Assembly: GCF_002243345.2 (NCBI RefSeq)
Contig: NZ_CP022655.2
Coordinates: 2,234,501 to 2,298,500, forward strand
Reading direction: 5' to 3'
Length of the DNA stretch: 64,000 nucleotides
Source: Paenibacillus sp. RUD330
Lineage (GTDB): Bacteria > Bacillota > Bacilli > Paenibacillales > Paenibacillaceae
Positions 1 to 9,647 of the stretch are shown in pieces. The position numbers were made by a program, and so were the translations under genes. The notes under the pieces are model-generated. The model did not search any database and was not told where the DNA came from. It saw only the letters and a list, made by a program, of their open reading frames with translations. How positions within the stretch are numbered: the first letter of the stretch is position 1; the number at the start of each line of letters is the position of its first letter.

Positions 1-30
1 AGCCGCACGGAGCCCCTTGCTCCCGCTCAT
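1..30 (-). CDS. gerAC: Spore germination protein GerAC, N-terminal fragment
   Basis: Only the first ten codons lie in the window, reading leftward and encoding MSGSKGLRAA. The ATG overlaps the TGA of the gerAB gene as ATGA, the usual translational coupling in gerA operons. The identification as the third subunit, normally a lipoprotein, rests on gene order (gerAA, gerAB, next gene) and not on recognisable sequence. The rest lies left of the window. Confidence 0.55.
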   Translation of the reverse strand, partial: MSGSKGLRAA

Positions 31-1127
31 GAGGCCGCCTTCTTTCTCCGCCCGCGGATCGCCAGCGCGGCCATGCCGAGCAGCGGAAAGCCGAAGAGCG
101 CGTACATTCGCAGGCCGACGGTGAAAAAGATGGTTCCTTCCACAGCTCTCCATGACGGAAGAGCCGAGGCGGCAGCATAGACTAGCAGCACGATCGTCCC
201 ATAGATCCAAGCCGATTTGAGGCGGGGAAACAAGCATTTTAGGGATTCGCCAAGCGCATGCAGCTTCATGGCCATGATCAGCAGCACGTACAGCATCGTT
301 ACCGACACGAACAAGGCGGTCAGGTTCTCGAAGACAATCCAATAATGGTAGACCGAGTCCATCTTGGAGATGAACGGCAAGGTCAGATGGCGGCTGAGCT
401 CCCTGCTGAACGTCAAGACAGGCAAGTAGATGAAGCCTGCGATCATGGGGAACGAAAAGGCCAGGGCAAAGAAATAGCTTTTCCGGTACCGGCTGGAAAT
501 GCGGGCATTGTAGCTTCCGATCAGCGCCGTGAACGCAAACCCCATCCAGATGAAGGAGCCGGAGTAGAAGTTTTTGTTCAGCAGAAAATCCCCGCTCGTG
601 CGGAGCCATGGCCCTCCAAGAGTCCAATTGACATCGCTGAAGCCGACCAGCATCAGGAAGACGGATAGAAGGGAGCTGACCAGAAAAAGCACCCTTGCCG
701 CTCTTGCGATGGGCATCATTCCGGCGAGGGCAAGCGCTCCGGGCGCAAGCAGCATGCCGTTGAGAAAGGTGATCGGAGTCGTCGGCAGCATCGTCATCGT
801 AATCATTTCCGAATAGGCCCTCAGCATGACGACGAGAGCTCCGAAGATGAAGACCAGCTGCGGCAGGCTGACGATGAAGGCCGCTGGAAGGCCGATGGAG
901 CGGCCGATGCGTTCAATCAGGCTTTCGTTTTCCAGCAGGCTGAGCAGCTTGCTGTAGAGCAGGCAGCTCAGCAGGGCCAGAGCCGCCCAGATGGCGATCG
1001 GGACCCAGTAAGCCCCTGTCGTGCTCCGGATGATCAGGCTCGGATAGATGAAGCCGGCCGAGGCTCCGAAATAGAGCACTTGAACGGCGAACATATTGTA
1101 GCCGGTCAGGGATGGGGGAGTTTTCAC
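27..1127 (-). CDS. gerAB: Spore germination protein GerAB (germinant receptor B subunit, APC-superfamily permease fold)
   Basis: About 366 residues of almost continuous hydrophobic helices, roughly ten, the size and pattern of the GerAB/YndE/GerKB family. The B subunit sits in the spore inner membrane and is the part of the receptor thought to bind germinant. The start is taken as the GTG at 1127, which overlaps the TGA of gerAA as GTGA. The protein begins VKTPPSLTGYN and ends in a basic RGRRKK tail. It lies between gerAA and the start of a third gene, so the operon is the standard A-B-C order. The germinant cannot be told from sequence. Confidence 0.9.
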   Translation of the reverse strand: MKTPPSLTGYNMFAVQVLYFGASAGFIYPSLIIRSTTGAYWVPIAIWAALALLSCLLYSKLLSLLENESLIERIGRSIGLPAAFIVSLPQLVFIFGALVVMLRAYSEMITMTMLPTTPITFLNGMLLAPGALALAGMMPIARAARVLFLVSSLLSVFLMLVGFSDVNWTLGGPWLRTSGDFLLNKNFYSGSFIWMGFAFTALIGSYNARISSRYRKSYFFALAFSFPMIAGFIYLPVLTFSRELSRHLTLPFISKMDSVYHYWIVFENLTALFVSVTMLYVLLIMAMKLHALGESLKCLFPRLKSAWIYGTIVLLVYAAASALPSWRAVEGTIFFTVGLRMYALFGFPLLGMAALAIRGRRKKAAS

Positions 1128-2494
1128 GACGGTGAAGCCTCCTTCTTGCGCAGCGAGGTCAAATATGGAGCGCCGAACGACTCCAGGCAGCTGAGGTAGA
1201 AGACGAGGCAGGTGAAGCAGAAGACGATGCCGAGCAGCCCGGCGACGGTCGCTCCGACAACGATGAAATACTTCAGGATCCGCTGGACGAGTCCCATCTG
1301 ATAGTCGATGACGATGAAGTTGGTGATGGCGGTCGCGGCGACGATGATCACCAGCAGGTTGCTGACGATGTTCGCCTGGATAATCGCTTGGCCGAGCACG
1401 ACGCCGCCGACCATCGTGACCGTGGAGCTGATCGTCTTCGGCAGGCGGATGCCCGCTTCGGTGATGAAATCGATGATGATCAGCATCAGGAAGGTTTCGA
1501 TGAATACGGGATAAGGAACTCCTTCCCGGCTGGCGGACGCAGCGAGGCTGATCTCCAGCCGGTTCACGTCCACATTGACGGATGTCAGCGCCACATACAT
1601 GGCCGGCAGGAACAGATTCATGAACATGGCCAGAAACCGGAGCGTGAGCAGAAAATAGGCGACATAGGGGTTGACGTAATTGTCCTCGGGAGAATGCCAG
1701 AAGTCGGTATAGACGGCAGGGACGGTCAAGGCGAACGGGGATCCGTCGATCATGACGACCATTTTGCCCCGGAGCAGATCCGCCGTGGAGTGGTCGGGAC
1801 GCTCGCTCGATATCGCCAGCGGGAACAGGCCCATCTTCTTGCGGGAGATGAGCAGCCTCAGCAGCTGGCCGCTGTCCTGGATACCGTCGGTCCTGATATT
1901 CTGGAGCCGCTCCTTCAGCTTGGCCAGCAGATCCGGGTCGGCCGCGCCGGAGCAGTAGAAGATCGCGACCCGGGTCCGGCTCGTTTCGCCGATCCGCGTT
2001 TCCCACAGCTTCAGCTTGGGAGAACGGATCTGCTGCCGGATGAGAGCCGTATTGGCATCCAGATTCTCGTTGAACGCATACATCGGACCTTGGAGAACGC
2101 TCTCGGTTATCGGGGAGCCGATGCTCCGCTGCTGGGTTTCCGACAGGTCGACGAGGAGTCCGTTCTCGGAAACAGCGGTGCAAAGAACGGCGGAACCGTT
2201 GCAGATGGCCGTCTCGCAGGCTTCATGGCCGCCTTCCGCTATCGAGGTGCCGCTGTAGCGGCTCAGCTTCGCGGAGAACTCCTCGATGCCTGTTGTTCCC
2301 ACCAGCAGATCCAGCTTCTGCGTGGAGCAGAGGGAAGCCAGGAAGCAGACATAGATCGTCTCGGAGCCGGAGGTTCCCACAGCTTCGGTCTTGTAGTCGG
2401 CCGAATCGCCGAAAGCATCCCGCAGCATCCCGAACAAGGCCCGGTTGCCGGAACCGGTTCTCAGACGATGGATGGTTTCAAGGATTTCAGCCAT
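1124..2494 (-). CDS. gerAA: Spore germination protein GerAA (germinant receptor A subunit)
   Basis: A 456-residue protein with a soluble N-terminal half (about 1-250) and a C-terminal half with several membrane helices, including the family-typical stretch around FIETFLMLIIIDFITEAGIRL. GerA-type A subunits are about 480 residues and form the receptor core in the inner spore membrane, with ion-channel activity proposed. The ATG at 2494 is chosen because CGGAGG stands seven to eight bases upstream; the frame stays open further upstream without a better site. It is the first gene of the gerA operon and diverges from the hydrolase gene at 2651. Operons of this type are normally made in the forespore. 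Confidence 0.92.
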   Translation of the reverse strand: MAEILETIHRLRTGSGNRALFGMLRDAFGDSADYKTEAVGTSGSETIYVCFLASLCSTQKLDLLVGTTGIEEFSAKLSRYSGTSIAEGGHEACETAICNGSAVLCTAVSENGLLVDLSETQQRSIGSPITESVLQGPMYAFNENLDANTALIRQQIRSPKLKLWETRIGETSRTRVAIFYCSGAADPDLLAKLKERLQNIRTDGIQDSGQLLRLLISRKKMGLFPLAISSERPDHSTADLLRGKMVVMIDGSPFALTVPAVYTDFWHSPEDNYVNPYVAYFLLTLRFLAMFMNLFLPAMYVALTSVNVDVNRLEISLAASASREGVPYPVFIETFLMLIIIDFITEAGIRLPKTISSTVTMVGGVVLGQAIIQANIVSNLLVIIVAATAITNFIVIDYQMGLVQRILKYFIVVGATVAGLLGIVFCFTCLVFYLSCLESFGAPYLTSLRKKEASPS

Positions 2495-2650
2495 GGCTGC
2501 GCCTCCGATCTGGATGATGGTAACATTGCCAGTCTTATCCTGTCCGGAAGCGGGGAATCTCATGTATCGGCAGCGGGAAACAGATGCTCTGGAGCCTATG
2601 CCTCTGGTATACTTGGCACAACATCATGATAGAGTCGGGGGAATCAGCCG

Positions 2651-4900
2651 ATGTCAGTTGAACGCAATATCATCGCTCCGGCCCATATCCGGGACCGTCC
2701 GCAGCGCCGTCTCCGCTTCGCGGAGCGGGACAGCCTGTTCTGGAGAAGGGCATGGGGCGGACTATGGGCGGGCGGAGCTTTCCTGGCTTCCGCATCCGCT
2801 ATGGGCACTCCTACCGGATTGGGAGCGGCGCTGGACGCCATGCTGATGGTGCTGGCCGCGACGGCGGTCATGGGCTTGCTCTCGCTGCTGCTTGCCCTCG
2901 CATTCGCCTGGGTCCGCCTCCCGCTGCCCCGATTGTTTGCGGGCGGGGCGGCCGCTCTGGCTGCAGGCGCCTGCGCGGCTCTGAAACTATCGGGAGCCGG
3001 ATGGACCGTGTCCATCCTCCTCGCAGCGGCATTCACGGCCTGCGGGACAGCGGCGGGAATGCTGTTGTCCGCCCTGCTTGCCGGGGCGGACAGGATCAGA
3101 CGCCCCGGCAGCCGCACGCCTGCATTCAGAGTCGCCGTCTTCGCAGCGAGTCTGCTGCTGTTGCTGCCCATGGCTGTCCGGTTGTCCGAAGACATCGGCG
3201 AGCGGAGGGCGGGGGAGTCGGCAGACCGTGCTTTTGCTCCGCCATCAAGCGGGCAGGCGGGCTATCAGGTCTTCACTTATGGCAGCGGCTCGGACCGGAG
3301 GGAGGAGTTCGGCGAAGACGCCTTGCTTGTATCCGGCACGGCGGATGCGAGCTCTCTGCTGCCTTCTTGGACCTGGATCAAGAGCCTGTACTGGGGCTTC
3401 GATCCTTCCCGACTGCCGCTCAACGGAACGGTATGGCTGCCCGACGGACAGGAGCCGGCGCCGCTGGCGCTGCTGGTGCACGGCAACCACCTCGCCGAGC
3501 AGGATTCCGACAAAGGCTACGCCTATCTCGGCGAGCTTCTCGCTTCCCGCGGATATGCGGCCGTATCCGTGGACGAGAACTTCCTGAACTATTCCGTCTG
3601 GTCCGACATTCCGGAGGACGACATGCGGCTGCGGTCCTGGCTGCTGCTCCGCCATCTGGAGCAGCTGGCCCGATGGGCGGAGCAGCCGGACAATCCGTTC
3701 CATGGCCGGATCGACCTGTCCCGGACCGCGCTGATCGGCCATTCCAGGGGCGGACAGGCCGCAGCGATGGCTGCGGACGCCTCCCGCTGGTTCGGCGGCG
3801 GCGTCGATGGGGTCTCCATCCGGGCTGTAGCGGCTCTAGCGCCGACGGATACGATCACGGACGGAGAGCGCGCGCAGCTGAGCGGAGTCAGCTATCTCGT
3901 CCTGCAAGGCGGCCGGGACGCGGACTTGACGGATTTCTACGGAGAACGGCAGTACAACCGGACTTCGATCGAACCGGACTCCGATGATTTCAAAGCGGCC
4001 GTCTACATCCCGGAGGCGAATCACAGCCGGTTCAACAGCGATTGGGGCACGATGGACAATTCGCTGCCGGGCGGGCTGCTGCTCAGCCAGAAGGGGCTTC
4101 TGAGCGGGAAGGAGCAGCGTGCGGCGGCTTCCTATTTCATCTCCGCTTTCATGGACGCGGTGTTCCGCAGCGATGCGGAAGCGAGAGATGAAATTCGCAG
4201 TCCCCGTGGCAGCATCCCCGGCGTCCGGTCTCCCGGTTATTCCATTCAATATGAAGACGGGTCCTACCGGATGCTTCAGGATTTCGAGGATGCTGCCAGT
4301 CCGGCAAGCACGCCGGAAGCGGAAGCGGCTTCCGCCTTGACGGCGACCGTCGAGCCCGTTCCGAGCCGCAGCGGCGGAGGGCAGGGCAGCCTGGCCGGAG
4401 TCTTTTCCTGGGCAGCCGGCAGCGGAGAGGGGTATTACCGGCTTCGCTTGGAGTCGCCGCCGCTCCTTCAGCGCTCGGGGGGCTTCGCTTTCTCCGCCGC
4501 CAACCGCTCCCAGGAGCTGTGCGCGGCGGACGGCTCCCCCTGCCAGCCTCGGGAGATCTCCGCGACCGTCCGCGTGACCGATGCCGATGGACAATTTTCA
4601 CAGGCTGCGGTAGAACCGATAGCCGCTGCCGAAGCTTCGCGCTACATGCGCATGTCCTGGCTGGCGGAAGGGTGGAGCAAAGGGAAATACAAGGCCGCCG
4701 CCGCTTCCGTCCTGCATTCCTACCGGATCCCGATGAAGCTGTTCGCCATGCTGAATCCGCGTCTGGACACGGAGGAGCTCGTCTCCGTCGAGATCCGCTT
4801 CCGATCGGCCGGCAGCGGACCCGGCAAGCTGATGCTGGACAATATCGCCTTTTATGGTCCGGATTTCTCCAAATCGTCGAATTCTCCCCCGGACGGATAG
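2651..4900 (+). CDS. Membrane-anchored alpha/beta hydrolase with C-terminal beta-sandwich-like region
   Basis: A 749-residue protein in three parts. Residues about 30-185 hold four or five hydrophobic helices. Residues about 240-500 are an alpha/beta hydrolase: LLVHGNH forms the oxyanion loop, GHSRG carries the likely nucleophile Ser365, Asp423 or Asp425 (GGRDAD) is a candidate acid, and His458 (EANHSR) the candidate base. Residues about 530-749 look like a beta-rich ligand-binding domain ending LMLDNIAFYGP, a pattern seen in carbohydrate-binding modules. The catalytic domain should therefore face outside. Substrate is unknown; polysaccharide deacylation or ester hydrolysis is possible. It stands alone, divergent from gerA, with a weak ribosome site. 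The GC-rich, Ala-rich composition matches its neighbours. Confidence 0.75.
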   Translation: MSVERNIIAPAHIRDRPQRRLRFAERDSLFWRRAWGGLWAGGAFLASASAMGTPTGLGAALDAMLMVLAATAVMGLLSLLLALAFAWVRLPLPRLFAGGAAALAAGACAALKLSGAGWTVSILLAAAFTACGTAAGMLLSALLAGADRIRRPGSRTPAFRVAVFAASLLLLLPMAVRLSEDIGERRAGESADRAFAPPSSGQAGYQVFTYGSGSDRREEFGEDALLVSGTADASSLLPSWTWIKSLYWGFDPSRLPLNGTVWLPDGQEPAPLALLVHGNHLAEQDSDKGYAYLGELLASRGYAAVSVDENFLNYSVWSDIPEDDMRLRSWLLLRHLEQLARWAEQPDNPFHGRIDLSRTALIGHSRGGQAAAMAADASRWFGGGVDGVSIRAVAALAPTDTITDGERAQLSGVSYLVLQGGRDADLTDFYGERQYNRTSIEPDSDDFKAAVYIPEANHSRFNSDWGTMDNSLPGGLLLSQKGLLSGKEQRAAASYFISAFMDAVFRSDAEARDEIRSPRGSIPGVRSPGYSIQYEDGSYRMLQDFEDAASPASTPEAEAASALTATVEPVPSRSGGGQGSLAGVFSWAAGSGEGYYRLRLESPPLLQRSGGFAFSAANRSQELCAADGSPCQPREISATVRVTDADGQFSQAAVEPIAAAEASRYMRMSWLAEGWSKGKYKAAAASVLHSYRIPMKLFAMLNPRLDTEELVSVEIRFRSAGSGPGKLMLDNIAFYGPDFSKSSNSPPDG

Positions 4901-5021
4901 GTTTAGGGATCTTGACGCCCTTGTCCGCCGCTGGCTATACTTTAGTAAGTGCTGATTGAATTCATTTCCATAAATCGCAAACGATCCGGTTCTAGGGATC
5001 GCAGAAAGGTTGGACGCCCTT

Positions 5022-5747
5022 TTGAGCAAATCCTCCGCCAGCAAGAGCAGGAACAGGAACAAGAGCCAAGGCAGCAAGGCCTATGTCAATCCCAACAAGA
5101 AAAAAGGCGGCAACGGGGCGCTTATCTGGCTTTCCCTCGCCGTCGTAGCGGTAGCCGTCGTCATCATTCTCGGCATCAACAACCAATCCAAGACCTCGTC
5201 AGAGGCGTATGACTTCGATTATGCCGACCTGCCTCGTCTGGGCAGCGCGGACGCTCCGGCCAAGATCGTCGAGTTCGGCGACTACAAATGCCCGAGCTGC
5301 AAGACGTTCGCGGAATCGTACAAGCCGCAGCTACAAAAGGACCTCATCGACACGGGCAAAGCATCGCTTTATTTCGTCAACTACGCTTTCATCGGCAAGG
5401 ATTCCATTACGGCCGCCGAAGCCGCTGAAGCGGTCCGGACGCAGAAGCCGGATGCCTTCTGGACTTATTATGATGCTCTATACGCCAATCAAGAAGACGA
5501 GAACATCGAATGGGCGACGCCTGAGAAGCTGGTGCAGATCGCCAAGGATGCGAAGCTCGACATCGATTACGACAAGATGCTGTCGGAGATTCAGAGCGGC
5601 GTCTACGCGGACCGGGTCAAGGAGCATAACGCCCTCGCCGCCAAGACCGGCGTGCAGGGCACTCCGTCGCTGTTCCTCAACGGCAAGCAGGTGAGCTTCA
5701 AGGACTACAACGACCTCAAAAGCCAGATCGAGGCCGCGAGCAAATAA
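5022..5747 (+). CDS. bdbD: BdbD/DsbA-type thiol-disulfide oxidoreductase, membrane anchored
   Basis: Lys/Ser/Asn-rich basic N-terminus, one membrane helix (about residues 33-52, LIWLSLAVVAVAVVIILGI) and an extracytoplasmic thioredoxin-fold domain with the active site CPSC (Cys90, Cys93) and a DsbA-type helical insertion. The cis-proline loop is GVQGTPSLF near the C-terminus. It would oxidise cysteine pairs in exported proteins and be re-oxidised by the DsbB-like protein of the next gene. The TTG at 5022 has AGAAAGG 12 bases upstream; a TTG at 5010 is in the same frame but sits directly against that site. Either start leaves the domains intact. Confidence 0.85.
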   Translation: MSKSSASKSRNRNKSQGSKAYVNPNKKKGGNGALIWLSLAVVAVAVVIILGINNQSKTSSEAYDFDYADLPRLGSADAPAKIVEFGDYKCPSCKTFAESYKPQLQKDLIDTGKASLYFVNYAFIGKDSITAAEAAEAVRTQKPDAFWTYYDALYANQEDENIEWATPEKLVQIAKDAKLDIDYDKMLSEIQSGVYADRVKEHNALAAKTGVQGTPSLFLNGKQVSFKDYNDLKSQIEAASK

Positions 5748-5780
5748 CCCTAACCGCCCTCAAGGAGTGACGGAGCCTAC

Positions 5781-6236
5781 ATGACACGGAGTGAAGAAGA
5801 AGAGCAGCCGGCCGAAGGCTTCTGGCCTCGTTACCGCTTTTATTTCGCCTGGATGGCCGCCCTCGTCGCGACGCTCGGCAGCCTGTACTTCAGCGAGGTC
5901 CAGGGGTTCATTCCCTGCGATCTCTGCTGGTACCAGCGCATCTGCATGTATCCGCTGGCCGTCATTCTCGGCGTCGCGGTATACAAAGGGGACAGAGGCA
6001 TCGCTGCATACGCCCTCCCTCTGGCTGCCGCGGGATTCCTGATCGCCCTCTACCATAACCTTGAGATCTGGAATCCTTCCCTGGCGGGATTCGTGCCGTG
6101 CAAGTCGGGCGTGCCTTGCAACCGGGACTATCTCAATTGGCTCGGCTTCATTACGATTCCTCTCCTGTCGATGACCGCCTTCGCGGCCGTTCTCGTTTGC
6201 CTGTTGACAGGCAGGAAGGGGACGAGCCGGTCCTAG
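5781..6236 (+). CDS. bdbC: BdbC/DsbB-type disulfide oxidoreductase (quinone-linked)
   Basis: A 151-residue membrane protein with four helices, a first redox pair CDLC (Cys46/Cys49) after helix 1 and a second pair Cys107/Cys113 in the second outer loop. This is the DsbB family layout. It passes electrons from BdbD to quinone. It starts 33 bases after bdbD, behind AAGGAG, so the two form an operon. In Bacillus the equivalent pair is needed for competence-pilus and other disulfide-containing secreted proteins. A strong terminator follows at 6339. Confidence 0.9.
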   Translation: MTRSEEEEQPAEGFWPRYRFYFAWMAALVATLGSLYFSEVQGFIPCDLCWYQRICMYPLAVILGVAVYKGDRGIAAYALPLAAAGFLIALYHNLEIWNPSLAGFVPCKSGVPCNRDYLNWLGFITIPLLSMTAFAAVLVCLLTGRKGTSRS

Positions 6237-6338
6237 CAGGAGAAGCGGGAGTCCTAGGCAGGAAGGAGCCAGCGATGCCTGGACTTCCATAGACAAGCAT
6301 CGAACCAGAGCAACGCCCTGCCGCGTTTTCCATTGTCC

Positions 6339-6368
6339 AGCCTGCATGCGATGCAGGCTTTTTTTATT
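6339..6368 (+). terminator. Rho-independent terminator of bdbD-bdbC
   Basis: A 9-bp perfect stem (AGCCTGCAT / ATGCAGGCT) with a GCG loop, followed by seven T. It lies about 100 bases after bdbC and closes that operon before the glycogen genes. Confidence 0.9.
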
Positions 6369-6382
6369 TTAGGCCCGGTTTT

Positions 6383-6408
6383 GTTTGTCCGACTAAAGGC
6401 ATGGGTAT
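6383..6408 (+). promoter_or_regulatory. Possible SigmaB-like promoter upstream of glgB
   Basis: GTTTGT at 6383-6388, a 14-base spacer, then GGGTAT at 6403-6408. The -10 matches the SigmaB consensus fully and the -35 in four of six positions. It lies in the 311-base gap between bdbC and glgB, which otherwise holds only the terminator. A TATACT near 6476 is another possible -10. No start site can be fixed by reading alone. Confidence 0.3.
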
Positions 6409-6547
6409 ATGATTAAGGCGAGTCCGTTTATAAAGCGGTTACATGACGATTTTTATCTCCTTATCCGGATGTTTTGATATACTTGAAGGACTAGGCATGC
6501 CGAACATGACGACCGCCCCGAACAGCCCATTCCTCCGGAGGTGCCCC

Positions 6548-8464
6548 ATGCCAATCGTACAAGATTTGCCGGATAAAGCATTCATGAAAGATCTCTATCT
6601 GTTCAACCGCGGGGAGGCTCATCACGCCTACCGCACCTTCGGCGCGCACAGCGCGCTCGAGAACCGCAGACGCGGAATCCGCTTCACGGTATGGGCGCCC
6701 AACGCCCGGGAAGTCCGAGTCGCAGGCGACTTCAACGGCTGGGACGGATCCTCCCATCCGATGGAGCCGGCAGGAGGAACAGGCTGCTGGTCCTTGTTCA
6801 TTCCGGGCCTGAAGGCCGGGACGATGTACAAGTACGAGATCATGACGGCCGACGGCCGCAGGCTGATGAAGGCGGATCCGTTCGCCTTCGCCTCGGAACT
6901 GAGGCCGGGCACGGCATCCGTCGTCGCCGATCTCGGCAGCTACAAGTGGAAGGACGAGGACTGGCAAGCCCGCAAGCTGAGCTCATCTCCTTACGAGGAG
7001 CCGATGCTCACCTACGAGATCCATATGGGAACCTGGAAGATCAAAGGCAAGGAAATCTTTTACTCCTACGACGAGATCGGCGGCGAGCTGCTGGACTACG
7101 TCGTCAAGATGGGCTATACCCACATCGAGCTGATGCCGCTTGCCGAGCATCCCTTCGACAAGTCCTGGGGGTACCAGATCACCGGATATTTCGCTCCGAC
7201 CAGCCGGTACGGAAGCCCCAAGAGCCTCATGAAGTTCATCGACCGCTGCCACCGCAAAGGAATCGGAGTCATCCTCGATTGGGTGCCCGCCCATTTCTGC
7301 AAGGATGAGCAGGGGCTCAGGCAGTTCGACGGCACGCCGATCTATGAGGGGGCGGACCCCAAGCTGGCGGAGAAGCCGCTGTGGGGCACCAACGCTTTCG
7401 ACTACGGCCGGACCGAGGTCCGAAGCTTCCTCATCTCCAACGCGATCTACTGGATGGATGTCTTCCATGTGGACGGCCTTCGCGTCGATGCGGTCGCCAG
7501 CATGACGGATCTGACGATGGATAAGCCGCCGGAGATGCACAGCCTCAACCGGTACGGGGGGACTCGCAATCTGGAGGCGGCGGAGTTCCTGCAGAATCTC
7601 AACAAAACCGTGTTCCGATATTTCCCGAACGCCCTCATGATCGCCGAAGACAGCTCTTCCGAGCCCGGCGTGACGGCTCCCGTCCATGAAGGCGGGCTTG
7701 GCTTCAACTTCAAATGGAACATGGGCTGGATGAACGACATGCTCCGTTACATGCAGCTTGAGCCTTCCGAGCGGCCGAAACGGCATAATCTTCTTACCTT
7801 CGCCATTATGTATGCTTATACCGAAAATTTCGTGCTGCCCCTGTCCCATGACGAGGTCGTGCACGGCAAGCGCTCGCTTCTGAACAAGATGCCCGGCAGC
7901 TACGGGGAGAAGTTCGACGGCCTCCGCCTGTTTTACGGATTTTGGATGACCCATCCCGGCAAAAAGCTGCTGTTCATGGGAGGAGAATTCGGGCAGTTCG
8001 ACGAATGGAAGGATAGCGAATCGCTGGACTGGATGGTGCTGGAGTACGACTCCCACCAGCAGATGCAGCACTATTCCCGCAAGCTGAACCATCTCTACCG
8101 CAAGCTGTCTTCTCTATGGCAAAAGGACTGCGATCCGGAAGGCTTCGAGTGGATCGACGCGGACAACGCTTCCCAGAGCGTCGTCTCCTTCATCCGAAGG
8201 GGCGAAGGCGGCAAGTTCACCGTGGCCATCGCGAACTTCTCGCGCAACAACTATGGGGAATTCCTAGTCGGAGTGCCGGAGAAGGGGCGCTACTCCCTTC
8301 TTCTGCACAGCGGCGATTCCATATACGGAGGCAGCCTCGCCGGGCTGCCGACCCATTATCTCAGCAAGCCTGAACCCATGCACGGACGAGATTACAGCCT
8401 TACCGTGGAATTGCCCCCGCTGAGCTTCCAGCTACTTGAATTCCGGCCGCGGGGAACACATTGA
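6548..8464 (+). CDS. glgB: 1,4-alpha-glucan branching enzyme (GH13)
   Basis: A 638-residue protein, the normal length of GlgB. It has an N-terminal CBM48-like module (about 40-130, [18 protein letters not shown]), the catalytic barrel and a C-terminal all-beta domain. Catalytic residues are visible: the nucleophile Asp in DGLRVDAV, the acid Glu in LMIAEDSS, and the transition-state Asp in [11 protein letters not shown]. It cuts alpha-1,4 chains and re-attaches them as alpha-1,6 branches. The ATG at 6548 is preceded by GGAGG with six bases spacing. Upstream in-frame ATGs exist (6443, 6497) without ribosome sites. First gene of the glycogen operon. Confidence 0.97.
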   Translation: MPIVQDLPDKAFMKDLYLFNRGEAHHAYRTFGAHSALENRRRGIRFTVWAPNAREVRVAGDFNGWDGSSHPMEPAGGTGCWSLFIPGLKAGTMYKYEIMTADGRRLMKADPFAFASELRPGTASVVADLGSYKWKDEDWQARKLSSSPYEEPMLTYEIHMGTWKIKGKEIFYSYDEIGGELLDYVVKMGYTHIELMPLAEHPFDKSWGYQITGYFAPTSRYGSPKSLMKFIDRCHRKGIGVILDWVPAHFCKDEQGLRQFDGTPIYEGADPKLAEKPLWGTNAFDYGRTEVRSFLISNAIYWMDVFHVDGLRVDAVASMTDLTMDKPPEMHSLNRYGGTRNLEAAEFLQNLNKTVFRYFPNALMIAEDSSSEPGVTAPVHEGGLGFNFKWNMGWMNDMLRYMQLEPSERPKRHNLLTFAIMYAYTENFVLPLSHDEVVHGKRSLLNKMPGSYGEKFDGLRLFYGFWMTHPGKKLLFMGGEFGQFDEWKDSESLDWMVLEYDSHQQMQHYSRKLNHLYRKLSSLWQKDCDPEGFEWIDADNASQSVVSFIRRGEGGKFTVAIANFSRNNYGEFLVGVPEKGRYSLLLHSGDSIYGGSLAGLPTHYLSKPEPMHGRDYSLTVELPPLSFQLLEFRPRGTH

Positions 8465-8480
8465 CGAGGAGATGGGTACC

Positions 8481-9647
8481 ATGGGCCACAAAGAGATGAT
8501 CGCCATGCTGCTTGCCGGCGGAGAAGGCAAACGGCTGGGAGTCCTGACGAAGGATCTGGCCAAGCCGGCCGTCCATTTCGGCGGCAAATACCGGATTATC
8601 GACTTTACCTTGAGCAATTGCATGCATTCCGGCATCGACACGGTCGGTGTCCTGACCCAGTACCAGCCGCTTGAGCTGAACCGGTATTTAGGCATCGGAA
8701 GCCCATGGGGGCTCGACCGGAGCGACGGCGGAATGGCCGTGCTCCCCCCGTACGTCAAATCAAAAGGCGGCGATTGGTACAAAGGAACCGCCAATGCCAT
8801 CTATCAGAATATGGGATTCATCGACCGCTATGAGCCGGAATACGTGCTCGTCATCTCCGGCGATCATATCTACAAGATGGACTACGAGAAGATGCTGGAG
8901 CATCACAAGGAGCTCGGAGCGGATGTGACGATCGCCGGCCTGGAGGTCGAGCTGAAGGAAGCCAGCCGGTTCGGCACGATGCATATCGGCGAGAACTGCC
9001 GCGTGACGGACTTCGAGGAGAAGCCCAAGCATCCCGTAAGCAATGTGGTCTCCATGGGAGTCTACATCTTCTCCTGGAAAGTGCTGCAGAAATACCTCAT
9101 CCTCGACGAGGGCGACCGCAAGTCGAGCCATGACTTCGGCAAGGACATCATTCCGCGCATGCTGGAGGACGACATCAGGCTTCATATGTATCCGTTCAAG
9201 GGCTATTGGAAAGACGTCGGCACGATCGACAGCCTTTGGGAGGCCCATATGGACCTGCTCGGCGCCGAGCCTCAGCTCGATCTCGGCGGCGACGAGTGGA
9301 GAATCTATTCCGCCCGCCACAACCGTCCGGCCCACTATGTCTCTCCGGAGGCATCCATCTCCGATTCTCTCGTCACCGAGGGCTGCGTCGTCGAAGGCGT
9401 CGTCGAGCGGTCGGTCCTGTTCCACGGCGTGGAAGTCGGCGCCGGCAGCTTCATCCGCGAATCGGTCATCATGCCGGGAGCAATCGTCGGCGAGGGAGTG
9501 AAGCTCTACCGCGCCATCGTCGGCGAGGGAGCGGTCATCGAGCCGGGCGTCGTCATGGGATCACCGGACAGTCCGGACATTGCCGTCGTCGGCAGCGACG
9601 AGAAGATCAGCCGCAGTCCAAAAATGCAGGAGGTGGAGCAGCCATGA
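8481..9647 (+). CDS. glgC: Glucose-1-phosphate adenylyltransferase, catalytic subunit
   Basis: A 388-residue protein starting [19 protein letters not shown], with the nucleotide-binding loop (AGGEGKRLG), the substrate motif [13 protein letters not shown] and a C-terminal left-handed beta-helix of hexapeptide repeats (from about residue 285). It makes ADP-glucose from glucose-1-phosphate and ATP, the committed step of bacterial glycogen synthesis. The ATG at 8481 has GAGGAG nine bases upstream; another ATG at 8472 abuts that site. It starts 16 bases after glgB and overlaps glgD as ATGA. Confidence 0.97.
   Translation: MGHKEMIAMLLAGGEGKRLGVLTKDLAKPAVHFGGKYRIIDFTLSNCMHSGIDTVGVLTQYQPLELNRYLGIGSPWGLDRSDGGMAVLPPYVKSKGGDWYKGTANAIYQNMGFIDRYEPEYVLVISGDHIYKMDYEKMLEHHKELGADVTIAGLEVELKEASRFGTMHIGENCRVTDFEEKPKHPVSNVVSMGVYIFSWKVLQKYLILDEGDRKSSHDFGKDIIPRMLEDDIRLHMYPFKGYWKDVGTIDSLWEAHMDLLGAEPQLDLGGDEWRIYSARHNRPAHYVSPEASISDSLVTEGCVVEGVVERSVLFHGVEVGAGSFIRESVIMPGAIVGEGVKLYRAIVGEGAVIEPGVVMGSPDSPDIAVVGSDEKISRSPKMQEVEQP

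Noticed and set aside
1388-2629. 413-codon plus-strand open frame opposite gerAA
   Set aside because: It mirrors the GC-rich codons of gerAA, has Arg/Asp/Gln-rich composition, no ribosome site and no family pattern.
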